A stretch of DNA of 64,000 nt, taken from NCBI GenBank assembly GCA_021904315.1, contig CM038916.1, positions 6,971,065 through 7,035,064 of the forward strand. Reading direction: 5' to 3'. Below are positions 11,501 through 23,400 of this stretch, piece after piece. The position numbers and the translations under genes are program-made. The notes under the pieces were generated by a model. The model had not been told where the DNA came from. It did not search any database and was given only the letters and a program-made list of their open reading frames with translations. The DNA is from Sphagnum magellanicum (taxonomy: Eukaryota; Streptophyta; Sphagnopsida; Sphagnales; Sphagnaceae). Numbering within the stretch: position 1 is the first letter of the stretch; each line of letters begins with the position of its first letter.

Positions 11501-13900
11501 ATTTACACAATTTTACATAACTATGTAAAAAAATGTAAAATTATGGTTTTCTTATTTTAAGTGGGGAATAGGCTTGTACACGACACATCATGTCAATATG
11601 GATGTGTCACATTAGTATTGGAATTCATAGGAATACATATAATATGTGATAATAAAATATTTGAACTAAATTTGTTATCATATATTGAGTTGGCATTTTA
11701 TAATATAATGCACAAAATATAGTTTAAAACCTTTTATACAAGTGACTACAAAATATCTAAATTTGAAATAAGTTTGAACATGCAACCACAAATAAAATGA
11801 ATCTCAAAGCTTTAACAAAAGAAAGCTTAATTTAACATGTGATTTAACTATGTTCTATTTTAAAATATTTTTCCAAGATCATTGTGGTAGCCCAATGGAT
11901 AAGAATGGTTACCTTGACAAATGCATAATATATCATAGTAGACTCCCAAAAAAAATATCAGATTTGCCCTTTGGAGGATTAATTTTCTTTTAACATTAAT
12001 TGCATGTATAGTAAGATGAATCATGATAGGTATCCAAACTCTTGTAAAAGCCTAGGCCAAAAATGATGATGAACAAAGTTAGAAATGAAAATTCTACTTG
12101 AGCCATGAGGTGAAGCAACATGCACCCAAGATGCACCCAATAATGTGCACCAAAAAATTCCAATAACATCAGAATTTGTCCCATATCCTTCACCCAAAAG
12201 TGTGATCTTTTCTTGTATATATAGGAGGGCTAAAGGGAAACACACTTACAATACCACATTGGTAGTAAAAACTTATATTTGGGACTATAATTTTTAAAAA
12301 AAAAATTTAACTTTATTTTAGTGGATGGCCAATCAAAGTAGCTCATTGCCAAAAAAACATTGAGCTTTGGGATGCACTCACAATTAATTGATATGGATTG
12401 CAAATAAGTATATTCATTAAGGGTATATGTTTACTTATATTAACTTGCCGCAAAACATTTACACCGCATCATGTAAGTGTATTTGCTAATCACTTACACT
12501 TATTGTATGCAAATGTGATTTATGCTAGTTACATGGTTTTTACATGCTTTATGGTTATTCACATTTACATGTAGAACATTGGTGCAAACATTGACAATTG
12601 ATAGGTGTGCAATCAAACATTTTTTTGTGTGAATGTTTGGGTGGGAAACACAAACTTATGGTTAGAATAAAAAATTGTCACAACATGCATCCTTTTAATC
12701 AATGCAATTTCATAATTTTAAGTTGAATTTGGATATATTTGGGCTTTGATATAAAGAATCAAAGTTGCGCCCTTAAATGCTAAATGAAATTTGTGATTGT
12801 CATAGATTCAACAATTTAAAATCCTACTTGTAAGGTTCAAACTAGAATGGGGAAAATATTAAAAATGGCACCAAACCCCCTTGGGTATGGGGATGGGTTT
12901 GAAAGTTGATAATCTTGGTTATTAAAAAATCAAATATCTAGTTATTATATGTAATTGCAATGTTCAATTTTTTTGAAAATATCAATTGATTGCCTTAAAA
13001 ATAATTGAGTTTTTGTCAAATATTTCATGAAACCCAATAGTCTTTTGAACTTTTTGAAATACCCAAAATTCTTTGAATCTAAATATTTTCAAATACCTAA
13101 ACCTAGCAATCATTTGATTTTGAAAATTTTCAAGTACTTGAAATTAGTGGGTATGAAAAAAATATTTGCCCCACATCAGTTCAAACACAATTTAATTTTT
13201 TTGTTCATTTGTTTGTAATATGAATATTTCAATATTTTGAAAATGTATTGCTTTTGACCTTCAAAGTGGAGAGAATTATTACATTATCATATTGTTAAAA
13301 ACAATGAAAATGGAATGTCGACACCAACATTGACAAATAACTTAAAAGGTAACAATTATGAGAATATGAAAAAATTGAAAAACAAAATACTCACTAGAAA
13401 AGGTCAATGAGTTATGTTTCTAAACATTCTTTCTCATATTTAGAAATGCAAATTGAATATTTATTTTAGGTAATGTCAATATTATAAATTACATCAATTA
13501 GTACTTATTGGGAACACATAATAATCAACCCCAACTAGGTAAAAAATGATACACCAAGTTTCCACCCCCACAACTAGACAACAATACTCAATACCCATTA
13601 CAAAGAAAAGAGACTCCATGTTAGGTAACTATTTATGTAAGTAGGTAAGCATCATAAGTAAGTAGGGAGCATGGTACACAAGTGGTTTTCAATGCCATAA
13701 ATACATGTGCATTTATCCATGTGAAGAAAATAGCCCAATAATGAAAATTGATTTTTTCACTTAAATTTTTTTAATAATGGAAATAGACATCTTTATAATG
13801 CAATGGGTAAATTGGGCCAACATATTTGTACCTTACATATGGTTTTTTCACAAATTCAAAAGGCCGGTTATAAGTTATATAACCTGTGATTCAATTAGAC
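8509..13900. other. AT-rich intergenic DNA with simple repeats
   Basis: No coding region is supported. A (TG)n run is at 11293-11311. Around it (11310-11530) and again at 12460-12570, the words TTACAC, TTACATTTA and their complements recur on both strands, suggesting remnants of small inverted-repeat elements. I could not define ends or target duplications. The open frames present are short and unremarkable. Confidence 0.55.
11293..11311. repeat. (TG)n microsatellite
   Basis: An uninterrupted TG dinucleotide run in the AT-rich intergenic DNA. Confidence 0.9.
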
Positions 13901-13929
13901 AGTTAATGTTAACCTAAACTGTTTTAGTT

Positions 13930-14300
13930 AGTAAGTAGTAAGTAACTAGTAGGTCCCGGAATCATTTCCACGTCCTGAACCACTGAGGTAATGATCTGGA
14001 GTGTGAAGGACGCGGATAGGGTGACGTGGGGTCCATTGAATGGCCGAGATCCGCAATTCAGAAGATTCGGGACCTCGATTGGCTCGCGGATAGGCCAAGC
14101 CCGTGGGCCCCCCCACTGTGAGCGGCGAATGGACGTCATGAAAGCTACGACTTAAAAAAAACGCCTCCCTATTGGCTGATTCCGAATGGAAGCTTGTGGA
14201 CCTAACACGTGGACGATTTCTAATGGTCGCTACAATCTGCTTGCAGATTACTACCTACTGACTGAATGACGAGACGCGGATTTACTACTTCTCACCTTAA
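13930..14300 (+). promoter_or_regulatory. CpG-richer probable promoter region of the DUF7950-like gene
   Basis: Composition changes sharply here from AT-rich, CpG-poor DNA to GC- and CpG-richer DNA. The stretch contains a G-box CACGTG (14206-14211), a second ACGT core in GTGACGTGGG (14021-14030), GGACGTCATG (14131-14140) and two inverted CCAAT boxes (ATTGGCT near 14078 and 14170). These are binding sites of the bZIP/bHLH and NF-Y families. The start codon is more than 1 kb downstream, so either the 5' UTR is long or this is an upstream regulatory region. I see no unambiguous TATA box. Confidence 0.5.
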
Positions 14301-14334
14301 CTTTCTACTCTGGGGGCGAAAGTAAGAAAAAAAA

Positions 14335-14524
14335 TTACATTTTGCTGCCACTAATAAAACGCACAACAATTTTTACATTTTACTGTTACTAGTTATAGTA
14401 AAACGCATAACAATTTTACATTTTACTGTTACTAGTTATAGTAAACGCATAACAATTTTTACATTTTACTGTTACTAGTTATAGTAAACGCACAACAATT
14501 TTACATTTTACTGTCACTAGTTAA
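14335..14524. repeat. About 43-bp minisatellite, five units, upstream of the DUF7950-like gene
   Basis: The unit TTACATTTTACTGTTACTAG plus TTATAGTAAACGCATAACAA repeats with starts at 14335, 14373, 14416, 14459 and 14501. The middle units are nearly identical and the outer ones are diverged. It sits between the G-box region and the CT-rich leader. Confidence 0.9.
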
Positions 14525-14548
14525 ACTTACTAGTAAGACGATGGCGAT

Positions 14549-14577
14549 CTCTCTCTCTCTCTCCCTCTCTCTCTCTC
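14549..14577 (+). repeat. CT-rich microsatellite in the probable 5' UTR
   Basis: An almost pure (CT)n tract ahead of the DUF7950-like gene. Pyrimidine tracts like this are common in plant leaders and core promoters near transcription starts. The 14580-15377 stretch that follows is GC-richer and likely leader sequence. Confidence 0.75.
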
Positions 14578-15377
14578 GTGTTTGCGTGCGGGCGCAAGAG
14601 TTGCTCGTTTGCGGTGGGTTCTGTGTTGTTGTTTCTTGCGCTTGCGGTCTGCTCTTTTGCTGCGATAGCGCTTGATGGTCTTGCTTCTTTAGTTCCTGCA
14701 ACCATGTATGTCTTTTTCTTTTGGTCTTCTAGTTTCGATTGATGTTTTTTTTTGGTCGGCCTTGAGGACGTTGAGAATATATCGGTCGTTGTTTTCTTCC
14801 TCTCTGTTTTGCGCATTCAACAATTCCAGGGCGACTGTAGTAACGGCGATCGCGAGTAGGCCGCTGCTGCTGTCGTATGTGTGTGTTTATGTGTTTTGGT
14901 TCTCACAGGATATGGCTGAGTGTGGAGAGTTTTCATTTCTGTTGACGTTGTGAGGAGGTGGGAGGAGTAAGAGGAGGAAGAAACGACGGCGGGGAGCTAG
15001 CGGTCGGAATTTTTCGGTAGTTTGTATATTTTGCAGCAGCAGTTGGGCCTGATGCGAACGCCATCAGCGCATGTGGTGAGTCGCTCGTGTTTTTCGCGAC
15101 CGCGGTCGCCTTCTTGTATTCCTTTACCGTAAGTTCGTTCTTCCAGAAGATGTTGTTTCTACTGCTTGATGCGCTCTGAGAGCAGAAGAAGACGTAGCTG
15201 TTGGCCGATGCCTTGAGGTTTCAGATTCTTTTGGTTGTTGAGCACTGTGTGAGCGAGCGGGGTGCATGTCAAAAGCATCTAGAGGACGGAAAGGAGACCA
15301 AAGACGAAGGGGAGGGGGATCGACTTACAGGGAGAGGAGAAAGGTAGGACATAGAGAGAGGTAGGGTAGCGAGGCTG

Positions 15378-18300
15378 ATGAGTCGGGGCGATCAAGGCGG
15401 CTGCTGTTGTAGCGCAATGTACGCAGGTACTCCCACATTTGCGTCCAAGACCGAGCATATTATGTCAAGGTACCGTCCCATCGCACCGAAGCCGCTCGCT
15501 CCCAAGCCCACCGAGGGCGGCACTAGTACAGCAGACCCGTTAGATCCGCAGACTTCTTCCTCGCTCTCCTTGGACAAGGGCTCCAGCAAAGGAGGAGGAG
15601 GAGGAGGAGGGGGAAGCCGGAGATCGCGCAAACGGCCGCAGCCGCAGCAGACAGATTCCTCGACATCGGCATCGACAATCAACGCGAAGAAAGCTTCCAT
15701 CATCCCCAGTGAGAATAAGGGCCGTAGTAGTGATGCAGCAGCGGCAGGAAGCAGATCCAGCTGCAAGACGACGACAACGACGCCAGGGGGAACAACACCC
15801 AGGTCTAAACGAAGAGAACATAGTCCTTCTCCTCTTCCCCACAACAACGTCGTCTGCAAGGAGGTCGCAGTCGGACTGACGCCAATTCTGAGTGAGAGCG
15901 TGGCGCCCGTCTTTGGCCCTGGCGGCCTGCAGAGATTCAACGAAAGCTCGGACCGCAGCAGCCGGCAATCGTCGTACTTCGTCACTAGATCGCTCGTCAA
16001 CAACAACAACAATGAGAGCAGCAAAAGCTACGGAGTCGCAGCGAGGGATAACAGTTCGGTGAAGCTTGGCTTCCCTGGAGGCAGCAGCAGCAGTTGGAAC
16101 GCTGTAGCAGCACCGAGCCTCCTTTTGCAGCAGGAGATGATGCCGTTGCGAGAAACAGAGGATGCGGCTTTCATGGAGCGAGCGGCGGCTGCAAACTCGC
16201 CAGTTTTCTTGGGAGAGGTAAGTAGGAGCGGGATGTCGAATCAGCGGTTAGGTGGTTTCCCAGGGCTGAGCTTTGCAGGGGAGATACTCAAGGGGTCTCT
16301 ACCGGCAGCAGTAACAGGACCAGCGCAAGGAACAACAATGCCTGCTGAGCCAGGGATGATGCAGCAGCAGGAAAAGCATCAGTCATCGCTTCCTTCCAGA
16401 GACACCGGTGGTTGCAGCACGGTATTGATCAAGTCCAATGAGTCGTCTCTCAGAGGTGGTGGTGCTGCTTTCATGCCTCTGCCATATGCTTCTGCCTCTT
16501 ACGGTGCTGAGAGTGAGGTCTGCTCAGGTGAAGATGTTGCAGAGAGCAGGAGGACAACGACAAATCTTGTAACCCTCTCTTTGCTACCAGATGCTCCGAT
16601 ACATCCAGAAGGGCCCTCATCACCATCTGACTCCTCCTTCCCTAGTCCTTCTTCACATGCCAAGTCCAAATCTTGCTTTCCAAGCTCTCACAGGTATGGT
16701 GGTTCCAGTGTGGATTGGAATGTTGAGGGCGTAAGGAACCACCACCAAGCTGCTGCTGCTGTTGCGGATACCAATCTGACCATGTTCAGTAGAGGAGAGT
16801 GGCTGGTGGATCAGGAAGAAGAATGCAGGGACTCAACTACAGGTGGTGGCGACAAAGAGCTTACAAAACTTAGGAGGAAATCTGATAGCATGCTCTTGAC
16901 AGACAATTGTTTCAGGCCTGTGGCTGCTAGGGACTTTGTGGAGCAGGTGAGCGGTGGTTGGAGGACTCAAACTCCTTCTCCTCCTCCTCATGCCATAATA
17001 CAACACTTGCCAGTGGCAGGAGCAGTAGCAGGGAGTGACAGGCAGCAGCAGGCTCTTAATGAACCGGTGGTGGACTCATACTATCTGGATCATGTGTATG
17101 CAACCTCATCTGATGCTGTGATGCTCACAGATGAACAAAACAGGATTCTGTGGTCCAATTCTGCATTCCAGAGAGCAGCTACTGAGAAAACAAGTGGCAA
17201 GATGCAGGTGAGTTTGGTCTTAAGAACTCTCTCACCCACCCACCCGCTCTCATTCCCTCGTTCCTAGAGAGAGCATGAACATTCTCTTGCATTCTCTCTG
17301 TGCCTGAGCATTCTCTCTGTGCCTGAGCATTCTCTCTGTGCCTGAGCATTCTCTCTGTGCAGGCCTGTGTTCCCTTTCTGTTTCTCTTTACACATGAGGA
17401 AAATAACTGATCTCCCTTCTGCACCGGATCTAGAGTCCAAAGGTTTCATGAGTTTCTGCTATCAAAGGGCTTCCATTGTTTTGCCACTCTGCTGCTGTTC
17501 CAAAGCCATTTCCTTTTCCTGTATCTTCTACCACCAGAAATGGCTCTATACTTAATTGACCTACTGGTTCTGGCTTCACCAGTCATAACATCACAGGGCC
17601 AATACTATAGGGAAAGTAGTCTTGGTTTCTTTAATGGGTACTTGCAGAGGGATACAGAAAAGTGGTGCTTATGTACAGAGTGCATGAGTTCAGCTGAGAG
17701 ACACTGTGATATTCACATCCGAATCTGAAACTGTCTCCATTGTGGAAGAGAGAGGAACCTTGACATTCCTTTCAAAGTCTCCTCTTGTAAGCTGTCAAGG
17801 ATGTTCCTGGTCATGAAGACTCTAATGGACTCTGTCTGTGCTTTTCCCTGGTCCAGTCCGCAGGTCCACATATTGATCCACTGGGGATTCCAACTCAACT
17901 AGCAGTTCTGATGTTTCAGCCTCCATACCATGCTGCCAAGTGTAAGGCTGTGCTATGGGGTTTCTTGAAGAAATTCATATTCCAAGAGGTTGGTCCATGT
18001 TTTGCTGAGAGCAGACAGTTGGGAGAATGGAAATTGTCGCAAGCCCAATCGCATGAACATTCTTATGACTCAAGAACAGTGTCGTTTGATGCATCGATGG
18101 TTCCAAAGGACGGTGTTGTCTATGAAGGGGACCTCTCGTTAGGTCTGTCACCCCACAAGGTTATTGCTCCACAACCTATCAAAGCTGCTGAGTCCATGAT
18201 TTGTCTAGAGTGTATAACCAAGGTCAATCCACTGATGTCTCCCATGATGGGAACACTGGAGGCTTTCCAGGATCAGCTTGAGAAGCTGCCTTTGCCAACC

Positions 18301-18654
18301 ATAATCACTGATTTCAGACACAAAGTACAATGGGTTAACACAGCATACAAACACATGGTAGGACGGCCTGAATGTAGCTGGTTAAGCTCCGTGGTTGGAG
18401 GGAGCAGGGAATCAGAAGCTTATTCAGAAAATCAAATAGCTGGAAATGTCTCATTTATTTGTGCTGGTGAGCAACCCCCGGTGGATGCAGCTGAGTTTTC
18501 TTGTCAAGTTCGGATACAGTGGACGAAAAGTGGAGGGGAGAAGAGCTCACTTGTCTTCCCCACGGATGTGATAAGACTGGATGACAACAGCAGAGGTCCT
18601 TTGTTTGTTTGGAAATTTAATATCTTCAATGGCCATCTACCATTAAGAATTTGA
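15378..18654 (+). CDS. DUF7950-like plant protein with a PAS-like C-terminal half (two exons)
   Basis: I place exon 1 at 15378-17207 and exon 2 at 17857-18654. The junction is CAG|GTGAGT to GGTCCAG|TCC, phase 0, giving about 875 aa. The N-terminus carries SRYRPIAPKP (residues 30-39), resembling a conserved motif I recall from plant DUF7950 proteins. It is followed by a Gly run (72-79) and basic patches (RRSRKR 81-86, RSKRREH near 143) that could be nuclear signals. A long Ser/Ala/Gln-rich, probably disordered, region follows. The C-terminal half has two PAS-like segments: AVMLTDEQNRILWSNSAFQ before the intron and PTIITDFRHKVQWVNTAYKH in exon 2. It ends in CQVRIQW...VFPTDVIRLDD..FVWKF, which looks like the DUF7950 core. 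Molecular function is unknown; nuclear location is inferred. The start is the first Met before the conserved motif; residue 29 is a possible internal start. Confidence 0.75.
17289..17361 (+). repeat. 19-bp tandem repeat in the intron of the DUF7950-like gene
   Basis: GCATTCTCTCTGTGCCTGA repeats almost perfectly at 17289, 17308, 17327 and 17346, the last unit partial. It lies about 80 bp after the splice donor. Confidence 0.9.
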
Positions 18655-20240
18655 GCATTGGAGAATCTCAGAATTGCAAGCAGTAGCACTGGAAGGGGAT
18701 TTGTTAGTAGACAAGTACTGGAAAGGACTTCTTCTACTTAAGAGCTGTCTTGAGACTGTTCATGGGCAAGGAGGATGAAGTTTTGTAAACCGTTAGCTAC
18801 TTCTTTTACTCTTGCTTTCTCACAGATGCCAATCCCTGTTTCAAAGGAAGTCAAAGCAGAGAGTGCAACAGAAACCATTCTTCAGAGATGGTTTCTCAGG
18901 GTTGGGACATCAGGAAGGATTTCTGGGAGGCATGGAACAGGCTGTTTTGCTCAGCTTGGGGAGCAGCAGGCTCTTTGAAAGTCTTTGTGGACTATTATTG
19001 CAATATACACACTGGAAGCTGTGAAGAGATGATATTCATTTGGGCTGTGTGCATTGCCACCACTCGTGTTTAGAAGAGAACCAAATAATAGTAAAGTGAT
19101 TGTAAATACTTAATCTCATCACAAGCTCTTTCTCAAATGGAGTTTGTCAGTCTTGTGGTGAGAGTTATGAGCATTCAGGTTAAGCTGTTTGTAAGTGGTT
19201 TGACTGTACCACTCTACTGCACTTTCTTTCAGTTTTTTGTCGGTGTATCTTTTACAGTGCATGAGGAAACTGTGGTTTAATGGTTGAGGTAGAACTAGGG
19301 ACCAATTTTGTGGGCACAGGGTAGGTAAATTACTTTGCAAATTCTTCAAACAAAGGATGTTTGAGTCCAGTAATACTGACACAAACACGAACCTATCAAC
19401 CTCCTCAAAATAGGTAAGACAGTAGCTAAAAATAGCTAAAGAGGTAGGTAGGTAGGTAGGTAGGTAGTAGGTTGCAATCTCAAGTATGTGAGGCATTTGC
19501 TACCTTCTGCCTGACGGTGGTAGAAAGGCACAAGGTGGCTAATTCCTAGTAAACACTGAAGGTAGCCAACACCTAGTCCATAATCACCTTCCACTTGACA
19601 ATGTGATTTTGCTCTCTATAGCAATAGAGACAACAAGCTAGGAGGTTTTTTTTCTTTAGGTTCTTTCCCAAATGAAGGGAGATTATTCTCTGCTGAATTT
19701 GTCCAGTTCAAACTGTGATATGCTTTTCCAGCAATCAGCCCCCTAAGATCACAAATTTTGATAAAAGCTGAACTCCTTCAGTCTTCTCTCTCCTCTGCTT
19801 TGAGCCCATCGAATCCAGCCATAATGTTGAAGGTTTCCTCATAGAATGCAAAACCCTGAAAGAGCATATCACCTGGAATGCAAGGTGCAGATTTATGTAT
19901 TAGACAAACAAAGTCCATGCAAATCTTTGGCGTTGAAGAAGGAAATGAAGATGGGTAGCCAACAAGTACAAAGACGATAGATCAACTGCCACCCCAGGAG
20001 TCTCCCCGCACATCAACTGGTGCCATATGCTAATGAGCTTGATCAAGATCCATGGTGATAATGCACAAGCCCCACATGGAGACAATTTGCAAATGCAAAT
20101 ACTGAATAATTCTCATACATGTGGAATACTGTTTTGCTCTTCCTATTTGCCAGGTTCACATGTGTTATTTGTGACATCCACCCTGTCAGATCGACATTGT
20201 ATCTGGTCTAGTCAGCATCACAATTCACAAATGTTGAAAG
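18655..20240. other. 3' region of the DUF7950-like gene and intergenic DNA
   Basis: No further exon is supported. The first several hundred bases have moderate GC content and are probably 3' UTR. A (GTAG)n tract is at 19443-19470. Open frames here are short and on mixed strands. Confidence 0.5.
19443..19470. repeat. (GTAG)n microsatellite
   Basis: Seven near-perfect tetranucleotide units. Confidence 0.9.
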
Positions 20241-20440
20241 TGCATTTTGCCAAGTCACCAAATCCACATCAGCAAGCCCTCAAGTCCATTTTACCAAGTG
20301 ACCAAGTCCACATCAGCAAGTCCTCAAGTCCATTTTGCCAAGTGACCAAGTCCACATCAGCAAGTCCTCAAGTCCATTTTGCCAAGTGACCAAGTCCACA
20401 CCAGCAAGTCCTCAAGTCCATTTTGCCAAGTCACCTTATA
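20241..20440. repeat. 44-bp minisatellite, about four and a half units
   Basis: The landmark CCATTTT recurs at 20286, 20330, 20374 and 20418, exactly 44 bp apart. The units read CCATTTTGCCAAGTGACCAA then GTCCACATCAGCAAGTCCTC. Since 44 is not a multiple of three, the open frames running through it are not repeat proteins. Confidence 0.93.
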
Positions 20441-23400
20441 CACATTAATAGGAGGCACCTTGTGTGGCTACAAGAGGCCTCTTACACCTACTCCATGTTC
20501 CCAAACTTTGGAAAGGTATTGTGAATTTGTAGCCAAGCAATCATGCAGTGGCAAAAACCATTCTCATTGATAATTCAAGGGTTTACTTTGGACAAGTTAA
20601 GCACCAAAAAAATTCTTGCGCAAAACATTGATCAAGTTTCACATGATTTGTCTAATCTATTTGAAATTAGAGGGCATTTCAAGTTGTTGATTCATGAGTT
20701 GAAAGTGTGGTTGATTTGAACCTGGAAGTTGATGTCAACTTGGATTTTGCAAAATCCAAATCCAAGTTCATGATCCTCCTTGATCATGTGATTTATTTTT
20801 GCATCTCATTGATTGTCTTACTCTTGTATTACAACACTCAAAAGGCAAGGTGTGGATCCATGTTGTCTACACTCCAATGGTAGAGAGTATCACATATGGA
20901 GAGGAGATGGAGGCAATAGTTAATAGTCCTATGGGGTTCCAAAGATAATTTAAATCATTCTTAAAAATCAAAGAAAATGATTCACATTTGAAAATAGCGA
21001 AAATGGGCACAACATCCTGAATTCTAGAACATATGGTGAATACAAATCTTATAATAATTTGATTTTAATTGGATAGGAAGTTAGACAACTTACAAAAGAT
21101 TTAAATATTTTTCCCTATGTGTCAAGCATTGCTAAATGAATTTTCATACTTTGAACATTTGGAGCTTTTGTTTTTTCCAAACATTGTTTTTCCAACTTTG
21201 AATTGTTTAACTATAATATCATCCAACGATTGCTCAACTGCCTATTTAAACAATACTTTAGTTGTTAATGTATGCATAATTTGTAACACACAAAATAAAT
21301 TAAACATATTATTTTGAATTTCCATTCCATGAGGTTTATTTCTCAATTAATTTTGGTAAAGTTGCAAAGTAGATGTTTGAGAAGGCATTGATGTAAAGGG
21401 AATATTTGTGCATATGTAACACAAAATAGTTGTTTCACAAAATAATCCACTAAATGCATATGGATTTTGGTTCAAGGATTGATAGAATTTGGGTTTTGTT
21501 TAAATTGGAATTGGTAGGGCATGTGTTTTTGTTGAGATTGGAAGCTAGTTTTTCAATCCCCACTTTGTCATGCAAACAAAATCCAAATCATTTGATATTA
21601 TTATTGCCCTAGCTTAAGGATGCCCATGTGTAATTTTGGGGTCTACCCATCCACTTGTCGAGTTCTTGGTAGCTTTAGGTTGTGAGACCAAGGAGCATGT
21701 GATTGTTGATTTGGGAGGCATCAAAGAAACTATTCCAAATTTGTGTTCATCTTTAATTTTTAGTGATGTGTAGTGACAAGCATTGGAAACATTGAGATAA
21801 AGTGAAGGAAAGGCCATGGAGACAAACTAGGTGGAGACTTGGTTGTTGGAAAGATAATGGTGAAGTGTAATGTACAATGTTTGGAGATGTGAATTTCTTG
21901 ATGATGCACTTTTGACAATTTGGTGGAATTGAAGCCTAGGTCAAGTTCTACAAGTTTGTTGTGCAATGGAGGACATAAGTGAAGGTCTTTGGCAATTGGC
22001 TAATGAGCAAGAAAGAACATGTTGCATCCTTGTGGTTGTGAAGTGTTTGGAAATAATTTGTGAAATTTGGCGTCTTTCTTGCTAATCATTGAAGTCCAAA
22101 CTTGAATTTGGATTTCCATTATTCTTCTTGAGCACGCCAATAATATCATGCATACCAAGTTTCATGTGGAGATGTTTCCCTTTCATTTTTGTGAATGTAA
22201 CTACTCTTGTAATTGATTCCGTGTTCATTGAATGTATAATTTGTTAGTATTGAATTTGGGTTCTTGGTAGGTTTGGGTTGCAAGACTAAAACAATTAATG
22301 ATTTGCACTTTAATTGTATTCTAGTTTTATTTTGGGTATTTCGAGACTGTAGTTTGACCCTTTAAGAGCATGTTTCTACAAGATGGATTTTGGTTAGCAT
22401 AATTTTTTTTGCACATTTGGATTTTAAATCATTAATAGGTTTTCTTGTTTGGGGTGTTACATTGCTGATTCGTTGAATTCAATAGTGACTCATCATGACT
22501 TTGGGCATATACTTTCAACTTGCAACTTGTCAAGGCTTTCTTGTCAAAGGGTGATTTTATTGGATTTGGTTAAGCATTGGAATTTGGTTTGGAGATAATG
22601 ATTTCATTAGAATCAACAAAAAATGTAAATTAATGCTTTAAAGTTTTATTCCAATTGTTTGCTTGTTAGATTCACTTGTTAGAGTTTAGTTTGTAGCATA
22701 CATGCCCCCACAACATTTGCCTGAGATCATAGATGCATTATGCTAGTTATTATTTACAAGTGTGAATTTTCACTAAGACTACACAAATTATTCACAACAA
22801 AATTCATGAATCATTTAATGTAATGTGATATCTAAAGTTGGATACTAGTGGGATTTTGAAGCTTGGCTTGATATTTGTGCACCAAAAGAGGTATTGGAGT
22901 GAGATGTTGCATAGAAGATGTTAATGTTTGTGTTTAGATAGGACACTAAAACTATCTAGTCAATTTTGCATTGAGCTAATTCAACATAACATCTTAGTAG
23001 AGGTATGGATTGCAATTACATTGAACTTGTCCTATTATTTTATATGAATTTTATCATGGGCACTTTAAACTGTGTAGTTCATCACTTGATTGTGAAATCT
23101 TTGTACATTCCTCTTTCAAATTGGGTTGTTCAAAAAATATGTATAATATGATGTCACATGTGCAATGTGTCAAATTTGTTATGGACCATTTATTATTACG
23201 TAATATGGAAACTCCTTTTTATTTACAATGATGTAATTTTTTAAACCATTATTTATGGAGATACCTTACTAGATTAAGGTTTTTTTTTTTTTGTTTTTGA
23301 AGTTAACATGAAGAATGTGTTTGTGTTTTAGATTGCATATTTGGGTGTAGGTAATTAAAGGACTATTATTATTTTGCAAAGATACCCCCACAACATTTTG

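Noticed and set aside
14708..14953. 81-codon upstream open frame before the DUF7950-like gene
   Set aside because: It has no domain or conservation evidence. It could be a uORF if the leader is transcribed, but nothing in the sequence supports more.
15392..16024. 210-codon open frame on the minus strand
   Set aside because: It is the antisense shadow of the first exon of the DUF7950-like gene. Its Leu/Pro-rich translation comes from the GC-rich sense repeats.
17179..17449. Minus-strand open frames with repeating RENAQAQ-like residues
   Set aside because: They are the antisense reading of the 19-bp intronic repeat.
20241..20440. Regular repeats resembling a CRISPR array
   Set aside because: Units are contiguous with no unique spacers, no cas genes are present, and the setting is a plant nuclear genome.
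20027..20570. Open frames across the 44-bp repeat that look like a repetitive secreted or structural protein
   Set aside because: The period is not a multiple of three and there is no start context, splice structure or family resemblance.
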